Assembly: GCF_051014685.1 (NCBI RefSeq)
Contig: NW_027478420.1
Location: 1-64,000, forward strand
Direction of reading: 5' to 3'
Source: Ptiloglossa arizonensis
Taxonomy: Eukaryota; Arthropoda; Insecta; Hymenoptera; Colletidae
Length of the DNA stretch: 64,000 bases
The position numbers were made by a program, and so were the translations under genes. The notes beneath the pieces are model-generated. The model did no database searches, was not told the origin of the DNA, and saw only the letters and a program-made list of their open reading frames with translations. Shown piece by piece: positions 53,751 through 64,000 of this stretch (the first letter of the stretch is position 1; each line of letters begins with the position of its first letter).

Positions 53751-54009
53751 GTTTGAAGCTAAGAAATGGTTGAGAACGTAACAAATTTTTCGCAGTTCTG
53801 CTGCTCCAATCGCTTAACCAGAATGGCCTAGGGAAAAAATACACATACCGTTGTAATCGGGCGAGTTTCTACTTTCAGATGCAAAAGGAATTTTTGGGTT
53901 AGGTCAATCCGTTCGCGAGATATAGGAGTTTGAAGCTAAGAAATGATTGAGAAGGCAACAAATTTTTCGCACTTCTGTTGCTCCAAACGCTTAACCAGAA
54001 TGGCCTAGG

Positions 54010-54717
54010 GAAAAAATACACATACCGCTGTAACCGGACGAGTTTCTACTTTCAGACGCAATACGAATTTTCGGGTATGGTCAATCTGTTCGCGAGATAT
54101 GGGAGTTTGAAGCTAAGAAATGATTGAGAAGGCAACCAATTTTTCGCAATTCTGTTGCTCCAAACGCTTAACCAGTATGGCCTAGGGAAAAAATACCCAT
54201 ACCCTTGCAATCGAGCAAGTTTCTACTTTCAGACGCAGCAGGAATTTCTGGGATTGGTCAATCCGTTCCCGAGATATGGGACTTTGATGCTAAGAAATGG
54301 TTGACAAGACAACAAATTTTTCGCAATTCTGCTGCTCCAGTCGCTTAACCAGATTGGCCTAGGGAAAAAATACACATACCGCTGTAACCGGACGAGTTTC
54401 TACTTTCAGACGCAATACGAATTTTCGGGTATGGTCAATCTGTTCGCGAGATATGGGAGTTTGAAGCTAAGAAATGATTGAGAAGGCAACCAATTTTTCG
54501 CAATTCTGTTGCTCCAAACGCTTAACCAGTATGGCCTAGGGAAAAAATACCCATACCCTTGCAATCGAGCAAGTTTCTACTTTCAGACGCAGCAGGAATT
54601 TCTGGGATTGGTCAATCCGTTCCCGCGATATGGGACTTTGATGCTAAGAAATGGTTGACAAGACAACAAATTTTTCGCAATTCTGCTGCTCCAGTCGCTT
54701 AACCAGATTGGCCTAGG
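54010..54717 (+). repeat. Tandem duplication of a two-monomer unit (2 x 354 bp)
   Basis: AGTATGG lies at 54174 and 54528, exactly 354 bp or two monomers apart. Both copies carry CCGCTGTAACCGGACGAG, GAATTTTCGGGTATGG, ATACCCATACCC, CCTTGCAATCGAGCAAG and GGGATTGGTC. The clear private difference is TTCCCGCGATATGG near 54620 in the second copy. The related region at 60.7-61.0 kb has only one dimer, so the duplication appears specific to this site. Confidence 0.9.
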
Positions 54718-57679
54718 GAAAAAATACACATACCGTTGTAATCGGGCGAGTTTCTACTTTCAGACGCAGCAGGAATTTTTGGGTTTTGTCAATCCGTTCG
54801 CGAGATATGGGAGTTTGAAGCTAAGAAATGGTTGAGAAGACAACAAATTTTTCGCAATTCTGCTGCTCCAACCGCTTAACCAGAATGCCCTAGGGGAAAA
54901 ATACACATACCGTTTGAGTGTGGCGAGTTTCTACTTTCAGACGCAGCAGGAATTTTTGGGTTAGGTCAATCTGTTCGCGACATATGGGAGTTTGAAGCTA
55001 CGAAATGGTTGACAAGACAACAAATTTTTTACACTTCTGCTGCTCCAGTCGTTTAACCAGAATGGCCTATGGGAAAAATACACATACCGTTGTAATCGGG
55101 CGAGTTTCTACTTTCAGATGCAATAGGAATTTTTGGGTTAGGTCAATCCGTTCGCGACATATGGGAGTTTGAAGCTAAGAAATGGTTGAGAAGACAACAA
55201 ATTTTTCGCACTTCTGCTGCTCCAAACGCTTAACCAGGATGGCCTAGGGGAAAAATACACATACCTTTGTAATCGGGCGAGTTTCTACCTTCAGATGCAA
55301 TAGGAATTTTTGGGTTAGGTCAATCCGTTCGCCAGATATGGGAGTTTGAAGCTAAGAAATGGTTGAGAAGACAACAAATTTTTCGCACTTCTGCTGCTCC
55401 AACCGTTTAACCAGAATGGCCTAGGGAAAAAATACACATACCGTTGTAACCGGACGAGTTTCTATTTTCAGACGCAATAGCAATTTGTGGGTTAGGTCAA
55501 TCCGTTCGCGAGATATGGAAGTTTGAAGCTAAGAAATGGTTGAGAAGGTAACAAATTTTTCGCACTTCTGCTGCTCCAATCGCTTAACCAGAATGGCCTA
55601 GGGAAAAAATACACATACCGTTGTAATCGGGCGAGTTTCTACTTTCAGATGCAATAGGAATTTTTGGGTTAGGTCAATCCGTTCGCGAGATATGGGAGTT
55701 TGAAGCTAAGAAATGATTGAGGAAGCAACAAATTTTTCGCACTTCTGTTGCTCCAGTCGTTTAACCAGAATGGCCTATGGGAAAAATACACATACCGTTG
55801 TAATCGGGCGAGTTTCTACTTTCAGATGCAATAGGAATTTTTGGGTTTGGTCAATCCGTTCGCGACATATGGGAGTTTGAAGCTAAGAAATGGTTGAGAA
55901 GACATCAAATTTTTCGCACTTCTGCTGCTCCAAACGCTTAACCAGAATGGCCTAGGGAAAAAATACACATACCGTTGTAATCGGGCGAGTTTCTACTTTC
56001 AGACGCAGCAGGAATTTCTGGGTTTGGTCTATCCGTTCGCGAGATATGGGACTTTGAAGCTGAGAAATAGTTAAGAAGACAACAAATTTTTCGCAATTCT
56101 GCTGCTCCAAACGCATAACCAGAATGGCCTAGGGGAAAAATACACATACTGATTGAGTCGGGCGAGTTTCTACTTTCAGACGCAGCAGAAATTTTTGGGT
56201 TAGGTCAATCTGTTCGCGAGATATGGGAGTTTGAAGCCAAGAAATGGTTGAGAAGGCAACAAATTTTTCGCACTTCTGCTGCTCCAGTCGCTTACCAGAA
56301 TGGCCTAGGGGGAAAATACACATACGGTTGTCATCGGGCGAGTTTCTACTTTCAGATGCAATAGGAATTTTTGGGTTCGGTCAATCCGTTCGCGAGATAT
56401 GGGAGTTTGAAGCTAAGAAATAGTTGAGAAAATGACTAATTTTTCGCAATTCGGCTGCTCCAAACGCTTAACCAGAATGGCCTAGGGGAAATATACACAT
56501 ACTGATGTAATCGGGCGAGTTTCTACCTTCAGATGCAATTGGAATTTTTGGGTTAGGTCAATCCGTTCGCGAGATATGGGTGTTTGAAGCTAAGAAATGG
56601 TTGAGAAGACAACAAATTTTTCGTACTTCTGCTGCTCCGAACGCTTAACCAGAATAGCCTAGGGAAAAAATACACATACCGTTGTAACCGGAAGAGTTTC
56701 TACTTTCAGACACAGCAGGAATTTCTGTGTTTGGTCAATCCGTTCGCGAGATATGGGACTTTGAAGCTAAGAAATGGTTTACAAGACAACAAATTTTTTG
56801 CACTTCTGCTGCTCCAGTCGCTTAACCAGAATGGCCTATGGGAAAAATACACATACCGTTGTAATCGGGCGAGTTTCTACTTTCAGACGCAATACGAATT
56901 TTTGGGTTAGGTCAATCCGTTCGCGACATATGGGAGTTTGAAGCTAAGAAATGGTTGAGAAGACAACAAATTTTTCGCACTTCTGCTGCTCCAAACGCTT
57001 AACCAGAATGGCCTAGGGAAAAAATACACATACCGTTGTAATCGGGCGAGTTTCTACTTCCAGATGCAATAGGAATTTTAGGGTTATGTCAGTCTGTTCG
57101 CGAGATATGGGAGTTTGAAGCTAAGAAATGGTTGGAAAGACATCAAATTTTTCGCAATTCTGCTGCTCCAAACGCTTAACCAGAATGGCCTAGGGGGAAA
57201 ACACACATACCGTTGTAATCGGGCGAGTTTCTACTTTCAGATGCAATAGGAATTTTAGGGTTCGGTCAATCCGTTCGCGAGATATGGGAGTTTGAAGCTA
57301 AGAAATAGTTGAGAAGATGACAAATTTTTCGCATTTCTGCTGCTCCAAACGCTTAACCAGAATGGCCTAGGGGAAAAATACACATACCGTTATAATCGGG
57401 CGAGTTTCTAACTTCAGATGCAATAGGAATTTTTGGGTTAGGTCAATCCGTTCGCCAGATATGGGAGTTTGAAGCTAAGAAATGGTTGAGAAGACAACAA
57501 ATTTTTCGCACTTCTGCTGCTCCAACCGCTTAACCAGAATGGCCTATGGAAAAAATACACATACCGTTGTAACCGGACGAGTTTCTATTTTCAGACGCAA
57601 TAGCAATTTTTGGGTTAGGTCAATCTGTTCGCGAGATATGGGAGTTTGAAGCCAAGAAATGGTTGAGAAGGCAACAAAT

Positions 57680-58340
57680 TTTTCGCACTTCTGCTGCTCC
57701 AGTCGCTTAACCAGAATAGCCTAGGGAAAAAATACACATACCGTTGTAACCGGAAGAGTTTCTACTTTCAGACGCAGCAGGAATTTCTGTGTTTGGTCAA
57801 TCCGTTCGCGAGATATGGGACTTTGAAGCTAAGAAATGGTTTACAAGACAACAAATTTTTTGCACTTCTGCTGCTCCAGTCGCTTAACCAGAATGGCCTA
57901 TGGGAAAAATACACATACCGTTGTAATCGGGCGAGTTTCTACTTTCAGATGCAATACGAATTTTTGGGTTAGGTCAATCCGTTCGCGACATATGGGAGTT
58001 TGAAGCTAAGAAATGGTTGAGAAGACAACAAATTTTTCGCACTTCTGCTGCTGCAAACGCTTAACCAGAATAGCCTAGGGAAAAAATACACATACCGTTG
58101 TAACCGGAAGAGTTTCTACTTTCAGACGCAGCAGGAATTTCTGTGTTTGGTCAATCCGTTCGCGAGATATGGGACTTTGAAGCTAAGAAATGGTTTACAA
58201 GACAACAAATTTTTTGCACTTCTGCTGCTCCAGTCGCTTAACCAGAATGGCCTATGGGAAAAATACACATACCGTTGTAATCGGGCGAGTTTCTACTTTC
58301 AGATGCAATACGAATTTTTGGGTTAGGTCAATCCGTTCCC
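57680..58340 (+). repeat. Tandem two-monomer duplication (354-bp spacing)
   Basis: CGGAAG lies at 57751 and 58105, 354 bp apart, within the same order of variants: AGAATAGCC, GTAACCGGAAGAG, GACGCAGCAGG with CTGTGTTTGG, GGTTTACAAG, then a CAATACG monomer. A third related pair begins near 56690. The second copy has CTGCTGCAAACGC near 58048 where a C became a G. Its right edge changes near 58336 to a TTCCCGAG type. Confidence 0.8.
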
Positions 58341-58739
58341 GAGATATGGGACTTTGAAGCTAAGAAATGGTTGAGAATGTAACAAATTTTTCGCACTTCT
58401 GCTGCTCCAATCGCTTAGCCAGAATGGCCTAGGGAAAAAATACACATACCGTTGTAATCGGGCGAGTTTCTACTTTCAGATGCAATAGGAATTTTTGGGT
58501 TAGGTCAATCCGTTCGCGAGATATGAGAGTTTGAAGCTAAGAAATGATTGAGAAGGCAACCAATTTTTCGCACTTCTGTGGCTCCAAACGCTTAACCGGA
58601 ATGGCCAAGGGATAAAATACACATACCGTTGTAATCGAGAGAGTTTCTACTTTCAGACGCAGCAGGAATTTCTGTGTTTGGTCAATCCGTTCGCGAGATA
58701 TGGGACCTTGAAGCTACGAAATGGTTGACAAGACAACCA

Positions 58740-59310
58740 ATTTTTTACACTTCTGCTGCTCCAACCGTTTAACCAGAATGGCCTAGGGAAAAAATACACA
58801 TACCGTTGTAACCGGACGAGTTTCTATTTTCAGACGCAATAGCAATTTGTGGGTTAGGTCAATCCGTTCGCGAGATATGGGAGATTGAAGCTAAGAAATG
58901 GTTGAGAAGGTAACAAATTTTTCGCACTTCTGCTGCTCCAATCGCTTAACCAGAATGGCCTAGGGAAAAAACACACATACCGTTGTAATCGGGCGAGCTT
59001 CTACTTTCAGATGCAATAGGAATTTTTGGGTTAGGTCAATCCGTTCGCGAGATATGGGAGTTTGAAACTAAGAAATGATTGAGGAAGCAACAAATTTTTC
59101 GCACTTCTGTTGCTCCAGTCGTTTAACCAGAATGGCCTATGGGAAAAATACACATACCGTTGTAATCGGGCGAGTTTCTACTTTCAGATGCAATAGGAAT
59201 TTTTGGGTTTGGTCAATCCGTTCGCGACATATGGGAGTTTGAAGCTAAGAAATGGTTGAGAAGACATCAAATTTTTCGCACTTCTGCTGCTCCAAACGCT
59301 TAACCAGAAT
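58740..59310 (+). repeat. Segment matching 55.38-55.95 kb (19-monomer spacing)
   Basis: AACCGTTTAACC lies at 55401 and 58763, giving an offset of 3,362 bp, 19 monomers minus 1 bp. Both segments continue through a GCAATTTGTGGG monomer, an AAGGTAAC monomer, a GAGGAAGCAAC monomer with TTGCTCCAGTCGTTTAACC, and one with GGGTTTGG and GCGACATATG. They part near 59355, where this one continues with GATGCAATAGG and GGAATTTTAGGG instead of the marker pair. Confidence 0.78.
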
Positions 59311-60458
59311 GGCCTAGGGAAAAAATACACATACCGTTGTAATCGGGCGAGTTTCTACTTTCAGATGCAATAGGAATTTTAGGGTTAGGTCAGTCTGTTC
59401 GCGAGATATGGGAGTTTGAAGCTAAGAAATGGTTGGAAAGACATCAAATTTTTCGCAATTCTGCTGCTCCAAACGCTTAACCAGAATGGCCTAGGGGAAA
59501 CATACACATACCGTTGTATTCGGGCGAGTTTCTACCTTCAGATGCAATAGGAATTTTTGGGTTAGGTCAATCCGTTCGCCAGATATGGGAGTTTGAAGCT
59601 AAGAAATGGTTGAGAAGACAACAAATTTTTCACACTTCTGCTGCTCCAACCGCTTAACCAGAATGGCCTAGGGAAAAAATGCACATACCGTTGTAACCGG
59701 ACGAGTTTCTATTTTCAGACGCAATAGCAATTTGTGGGTTAGGTCAATCCGTTCGCGAGATATGGGAGTTTGAAGCTAAGAAATGGTTGAGAAGGCATCA
59801 AATTTTTCGCACTTCTGCTGCTCCAATCGCTTAACCAGATTGGCCTAGGGAAAAAATACACATACCGTTGTAATCGGGCGAGTTTCTACTTTCAGACGCA
59901 GTAGGAATTTCTGGGTTTGGTCTATCCGTTCGCCAGATATGGGACTTTGAAGCTAAGAAATAGTTGAAAAGACAACAAATTTTTCGCATTTCTGCTGCTC
60001 CAAACGCTTAACCAGAATGGCCTGTGGGAAAAATACACATACCGTTGTAATCGGGCGAGTTTCAACTTTCAGATGCAACAGGAATTTTTGGATTAGGTCA
60101 ATCCGTTCGCGACATATGGGAGTTTGAAGCTAAGAAATGGTTGAGAAGACAACAAATTTTTCGCAATTCAGCTGCTCCAAACGCTTAACCAGAATAGCCT
60201 AGGGAAAAAATACACATACCGCTGTAATCGGGCGAGTTTCTACTTTCAGACGGAGTATGAATTTTTGGGTTAGGTCAATCTATTCGCGAGATATGGGAGT
60301 TTGAAGCCAAGAAATGGTTGAGAAGGCAACAAATATTTCGCACTTCTGCTGCTCCAAACGCTTAACCAGAATGGCCTAGGGAAAAAATACACATACCGTT
60401 GTAACCGGACGAGTTTCTACTTTCAGACGCAATATGAATTTTTGGGTTAGGTCAATCC

Positions 60459-60475
60459 GTTCGCGAGATACGGGA
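60459..60475 (+). other. Exact CENP-B-box-like 17-mer (8 of 9)
   Basis: This exact match is in copy 1 of the seven-monomer duplication, in the CAATATGAA monomer type. Confidence 0.55.
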
Positions 60476-61697
60476 GTTTGAAGCTAAGAAATGGTTGAGA
60501 ACGTAACAAATTTTTCGCAGTTCTGCTGCTCCAATCGCTTAACCAGAATGGCCTAGGGAAAAAATACACATACCGTTGTAATCGGGCGAGTTTCTACTTT
60601 CAGATGCAAAAGGAATTTTTGGGTTAGGTCAATCCGTTCGCGAGATATAGGAGTTTGAAGCTAAGAAATGATTGAGAAGGCAACAAATTTTTCGCACTTC
60701 TGTTGCTCCAAACGCTTAACCAGAATGGCCTAGGGAAAAAATACACATACCGCTGTAACCGGAGGAGTTTCTACTTTCAGACGCAATACGAATTTTCGGG
60801 TATGGTCAATCTGTTCGCGAGATATGGGAGTTTGAAGCTAAGAAATGATTGAGAAGGCAACCAATTTTTCGCAATTCTGTTGCTCCAAACGCTTAACCAG
60901 TATGGCCTAGGGAAAAAATACCCATACCCTTGCAATCGAGCAAGTTTCTACTTTCAGACGCAGCAGGAATTTCTGGGATTGGTCAATCCGTTCCCGAGAT
61001 ATGGGACTTTGATGCTAAGAAATGGTTGAGAAGACAACAAATTTTTCGCAATTCTGCTGCTCCAACCGCTTAACCAGAATGCCCTAGGGGAAAAATACAC
61101 ATACCGTTTGAGTGTGGCGAGTTTCTACTTTCAGACGCAGCAGGAATTTTTGGGTTAGGTCAATCTGTTCGCGACATATGGGAGTTTGAAGCTACGAAAT
61201 GGTTGACAAGACAACAAATTTTTTACACTTCTGCTGCTCCAGTCGTTTAACCAGAATGGCCTATGGGAAAAATACACATACCGTTGTAATCGGGCGAGTT
61301 TCTACTTTCAGATGCAATAGGAATTTTTGGGTTAGGTCAATCCGTTCGCGACATATGGGAGTTTGAAGCTAAGAAATGGTTGAGAAGACAACAAATTTTT
61401 CGCACTTCTGCTGCTCCAAACGCTTAACCAGGATGGCCTAGGGGAAAAATACACATACCTTTGTAATCGGGCGAGTTTCTACCTTCAGATGCAATAGGAA
61501 TTTTTGGGTTAGGTCAATCCGTTCGCCAGATATGGGAGTTTGAAGCTAAGAAATGGTTGAGAAGGCAACAAATATTTCGCACTTCTGCTGCTCCAAACGC
61601 TTAACCAGAATGGCCTAGGGAAAAAATACACATACCGTTGTAACCGGACGAGTTTCTACTTTCAGACGCAATATGAATTTTTGGGTTAGGTCAATCC

Positions 61698-61714
61698 GTT
61701 CGCGAGATACGGGA
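61698..61714 (+). other. Exact CENP-B-box-like 17-mer (9 of 9)
   Basis: This exact match is in copy 2 of the seven-monomer duplication, 1,239 bp from the 60459 site. Confidence 0.55.
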
Positions 61715-64000
61715 GTTTGAAGCTAAGAAATGGTTGAGAACGTAACAAATTTTTCGCAGTTCTGCTGCTCCAATCGCTTAACCAGAATGGCCTAGGGAAA
61801 AAATACACATACCGTTGTAATCGGGCGAGTTTCTACTTTCAGATGCAAAAGGAATTTTTGGGTTAGGTCAATCCGTTCGCGAGATATAGGAGTTTGAAGC
61901 TAAGAAATGATTGAGAAGGCAACAAATTTTTCGCACTTCTGTTGCTCCAAACGCTTAACCAGAATGGCCTAGGGAAAAAATACACATACCGCTGTAACCG
62001 GAGGAGTTTCTACTTTCAGACGCAATACGAATTTTCGGGTATGGTCAATCTGTTCGCGAGATATGGGAGTTTGAAGCTAAGAAATGATAGAGAAGGCAAC
62101 CAATTTTTCGCAATTCTGTTGCTCCAAACGCTTAACCAGTATGGCCTAGGGAAAAAATACCCATACCCTTGCAATCGAGCAAGTTTCTACTTTCAGACGC
62201 AGCAGGAATTTCTGGGATTGGTCAATCCGTTCCCGAGATATGGGACTTTGATGCTAAGAAATGGTTGAGAAGACAACAAATTTTTCGCAATTCTGCTGCT
62301 CCAACCGCTTAACCAGAATGCCCTAGGGGAAAAATACACATACCGTTTGAGTGTGGCGAGTTTCTACTTTCAGACGCAGCAGGAATTTTTGGGTTAGGTC
62401 AATCTGTTCGCGACATATGGGAGTTTGAAGCTACGAAATGGTTGACAAGACAACAAATTTTTTACACTTCTGCTGCTCCAGTCGTTTAACCAGAATGGCC
62501 TATGGGAAAAATACACATACCGTTGTAATCGGGCGAGTTTCTACTTTCAGATGCAATAGGAATTTTTGGGTTAGGTCAATCCGTTCGCGACATATGGGAG
62601 TTTGAAGCTAAGAAATGGTTGAGAAGACAACAAATTTTTCGCACTTCTGCTGCTCCAAACGCTTAACCAGGATGGCCTAGGGGAAAAATACACATACCTT
62701 TGTAATCGGGCGAGTTTCTACCTTCAGATGCAATAGGAATTTTTGGGTTAGGTCAATCCGTTCGCCAGATATGGGAGTTTGAAGCTAAGAAATGGTTGAG
62801 AAGACAACAAATTTTTCGCACTTCTGCTGCTCCAACCGTTTAACCAGAATGGCCTAGGGAAAAAATACACATACCGTTGTAACCGGACGAGTTTCTATTT
62901 TCAGACGCAATAGCAATTTGTGGGTTAGGTCAATCCGTTCGCGAGATATGGGAGTTTGAAGCTAAGAAATGGTTGAGAAGGTAACAAATTTTTCGCACTT
63001 CTGCTGCTCCAATCGCTTAACCAGAATGGCCTAGGGAAAAAATACACATACCGTTGTAATCGGGCGAGTTTCTACTTTCCGATGCAATAGGAATTTTTGG
63101 GTTAGGTCAATCCGTTCGCGAGATATGGGAGTTTGAAGCTAAGAAATGGTTGAGGAGGCAACAAATTTTTCGCACTTCTATTGCTCCAGTCGTTTAACCA
63201 GAATGGCCTATGGGAAAAATACACATACCGTTGTAATCGGGCGAGTTTCTACTTTCAGATGCAATAGGAATTTTTGGGTTAGGTCAATCCGTTCGCGACA
63301 TATGGGAGTTTGAAGCTAAGAAATGGTTGAGAAGACATCAAATTTTTCGCACTTCTGCTGCTCCAAACGCTTAACCAGAATGGCCTAGGGAAAAAATACA
63401 CATACCGTTGTAATCGGGCGAGTTTCTACTTTCAGACGCAGCAGGAATTTCTGGGTTTGGTCTATCCGTTCGCGAGATATGGGACTTTGAAGCTGAGAAA
63501 TAGTTAAGAAGACAACAAATTTTTCGCAATTCTGCTGCTCCAAACGCTTAACCAGAATGGCCTAGGGGAAAAATACGCATACTGATTGAGTCGGGCGAGT
63601 TTCTACTTTCAGACGCAGCAGAAATTTTTGGGTTAGGCCAATCTGTTCGCGAGATATGGGAGTTTGAAGCCAAGAAATGGTTGAGAAGGCAACAAATTTT
63701 TCGCAATTCTGCTGCTCCAGTCACTTAACCAGATTGGCCTAGGGAAAAAATACACATACCGTTGTAATCGGGCGAGTTTCTACTTTCAGACGCAGCAGGA
63801 ATTTTTGGGTTTTGTCAATCCGTTCGCGAGATATGGGAGTTTGAAGCTAAGAAATGGTTGAGAAGACAACAAATTTTTCGCAATTCTGCTGCTCCAACCG
63901 CTTAACCAGAATGCCCCAGGGGAAAAATACACATACCGTTGTAATCGGGCGAGTTTCTACTTTCAGACGCAGCAGGAATTTCTGGGTTTGGTCTATCCGT

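Larger units (their letters stand above)
53220..56400 (+). repeat. Block related to 59.8-63.7 kb, copy 1
   Basis: The block parallels 59770-63690 with offsets that change in whole-monomer steps. The offset is 6,549 bp (37 monomers) at 53349, 6,726 bp (38) at 53523, 6,194 bp (35 minus 1 bp) at 54911 and 7,433 bp (42 minus 1 bp) at 55401. The steps are explained by one extra monomer near 60020-60200, the dimer duplication at 54010-54717 in this copy, and the seven-monomer duplication at 60331-62808 in the other. The frames at 55938-56147 and 56129-56323 are by-products of the marker pair. Confidence 0.8.
60331..62808 (+). repeat. Tandem duplication of seven monomers (2 x 1,239 bp)
   Basis: AAATATTTCG lies at 60331 and 61570 and AGTATGG at 60899 and 62138; both spacings are 1,239 bp, exactly seven monomers. 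Each copy includes one exact CENP-B-box-like 17-mer (60459 and 61698). Copy 1 runs to about 61569 and copy 2 to about 62808. The junction near 61560 joins a CCAGATATGGG monomer to a GAAGGCAACAAATATTTCG monomer. A private difference is AAATGATAGAG near 62082 against AAATGATTGAG. The plus-strand frame at 61942-62268 falls inside copy 2 and is not a gene. Confidence 0.9.
59770..63690 (+). repeat. Block related to 53.2-56.4 kb, copy 2
   Basis: This is the partner of 53220-56400. It opens with GAAGGCATC, CCAGATTGGCC and GACGCAGTAGG (59898), matching 53349, and ends in the same marker pair (CTGATTGAG at 63582). Compared with its partner it has one extra monomer of the GATGCAACAGG and GGATTAGG type near 60020-60200. 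It also carries a seven-monomer tandem duplication and lacks the dimer duplication. From about 63700 to the window end the monomers resemble those near 51680-51950 and 54700-54950. Confidence 0.8.
1..64000 (+). repeat. 177-bp tandem satellite array filling the window
   Basis: Every part of the window reads as a copy of one 177-bp monomer. The phase landmark GCA before CTTCTGCTGCTCC (or its variants) recurs at 11, 188, 365, 542, 719, 896, then 1072 after a one-base deletion, and on to 63526, 63703 and 63880. This gives about 361 full monomers plus a 10-bp left and a 121-bp right remnant. All copies face the same way and none is interrupted by unrelated DNA. Neighbouring monomers differ by scattered substitutions, while copies many monomers apart are often almost identical, which is the hallmark of higher-order repeats. 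By analogy with known satellites this is probably centromeric or pericentromeric heterochromatin; that role is inferred. No stretch of unique sequence or gene was found anywhere. Identical multi-kilobase copies could also partly reflect assembly choices. Confidence 0.98.

Noticed and set aside
1..64000. CRISPR array
   Set aside because: The repeat is 177 bp with no unique spacers; monomers abut directly.
1..64000. Retrotransposon or DNA transposon insertion
   Set aside because: No sequence outside the monomer phase, no terminal repeats, no target-site duplications and no transposase or reverse transcriptase frame were found in either strand.
1..64000. tRNA, rRNA or other structured RNA genes
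   Set aside because: No cloverleaf, 5S-like control boxes or rRNA stretches were seen. Palindromes such as CCTAGG and TCGCGA are only six bases long.
1..64000. Phased A-tracts giving intrinsic curvature
   Set aside because: Each monomer has A or T tracts near 43-48, 100-104 and 171-176, but their spacing is not close to a 10-11 bp phase, so strong curvature cannot be claimed from reading alone.

Overview
The whole 64 kb window is one uninterrupted satellite DNA array. A monomer of 177 bp repeats head-to-tail from the first base to the last. Following one landmark (the GCA before CTTCTGCTGCTCC or its variants), the phase points fall at 11, 188, 365, 542, 719, 896, 1072 and so on, to 63880. 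That gives about 361 complete monomers, with a net loss of only about 28 bp from small indels. All monomers lie in the same orientation. I see no transposon, no unique sequence, no rRNA or tRNA gene, no CRISPR array and no credible protein-coding gene. The short open frames are by-products of the repeat: 177 is divisible by 3, so a frame stays open wherever a monomer variant happens to lose its usual stop codons.

A monomer of this length, a homogeneous array of this size and nested higher-order repeats (HORs) point to a eukaryotic centromeric or pericentromeric satellite. The style (about 42% G+C in a typical monomer, 177 bp, close to one nucleosome plus linker) fits plant centromeric satellites well, but I cannot name the species from sequence alone. 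An animal source is not excluded.

Layout. 1-8.9 kb: a 20-monomer HOR (about 3,537 bp) present as two nearly identical tandem copies and a contracted third. 8.9-20 kb: HOR units opened by a marker monomer pair, with lengths of 3,006, 2,830 and 5,132 bp. About 19.8-37.5 kb: a 54-monomer (9,551 bp) superunit followed by a shortened second copy that has lost whole monomers. About 34.5-44 kb: a 17-monomer (3,009 bp) unit, twice in tandem and a third time in part. 43-52 kb: a 25-monomer (4,423 bp) duplication. 52-64 kb: shorter or more diverged steps of 2, 7, 19, 35-38 and 42 monomers. Nearly all copy spacings are whole-number multiples of 177 bp to within a few bases, as expected from in-register unequal exchange.

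The most notable signal is a 17-bp stretch at monomer positions 120-136. In the usual monomer it matches the mammalian CENP-B box consensus (NTTCGNNNNANNCGGGN) at eight of nine fixed positions. In nine monomers, all to the right of 26 kb, it matches at all nine. Whether this means protein binding or chance cannot be decided here.
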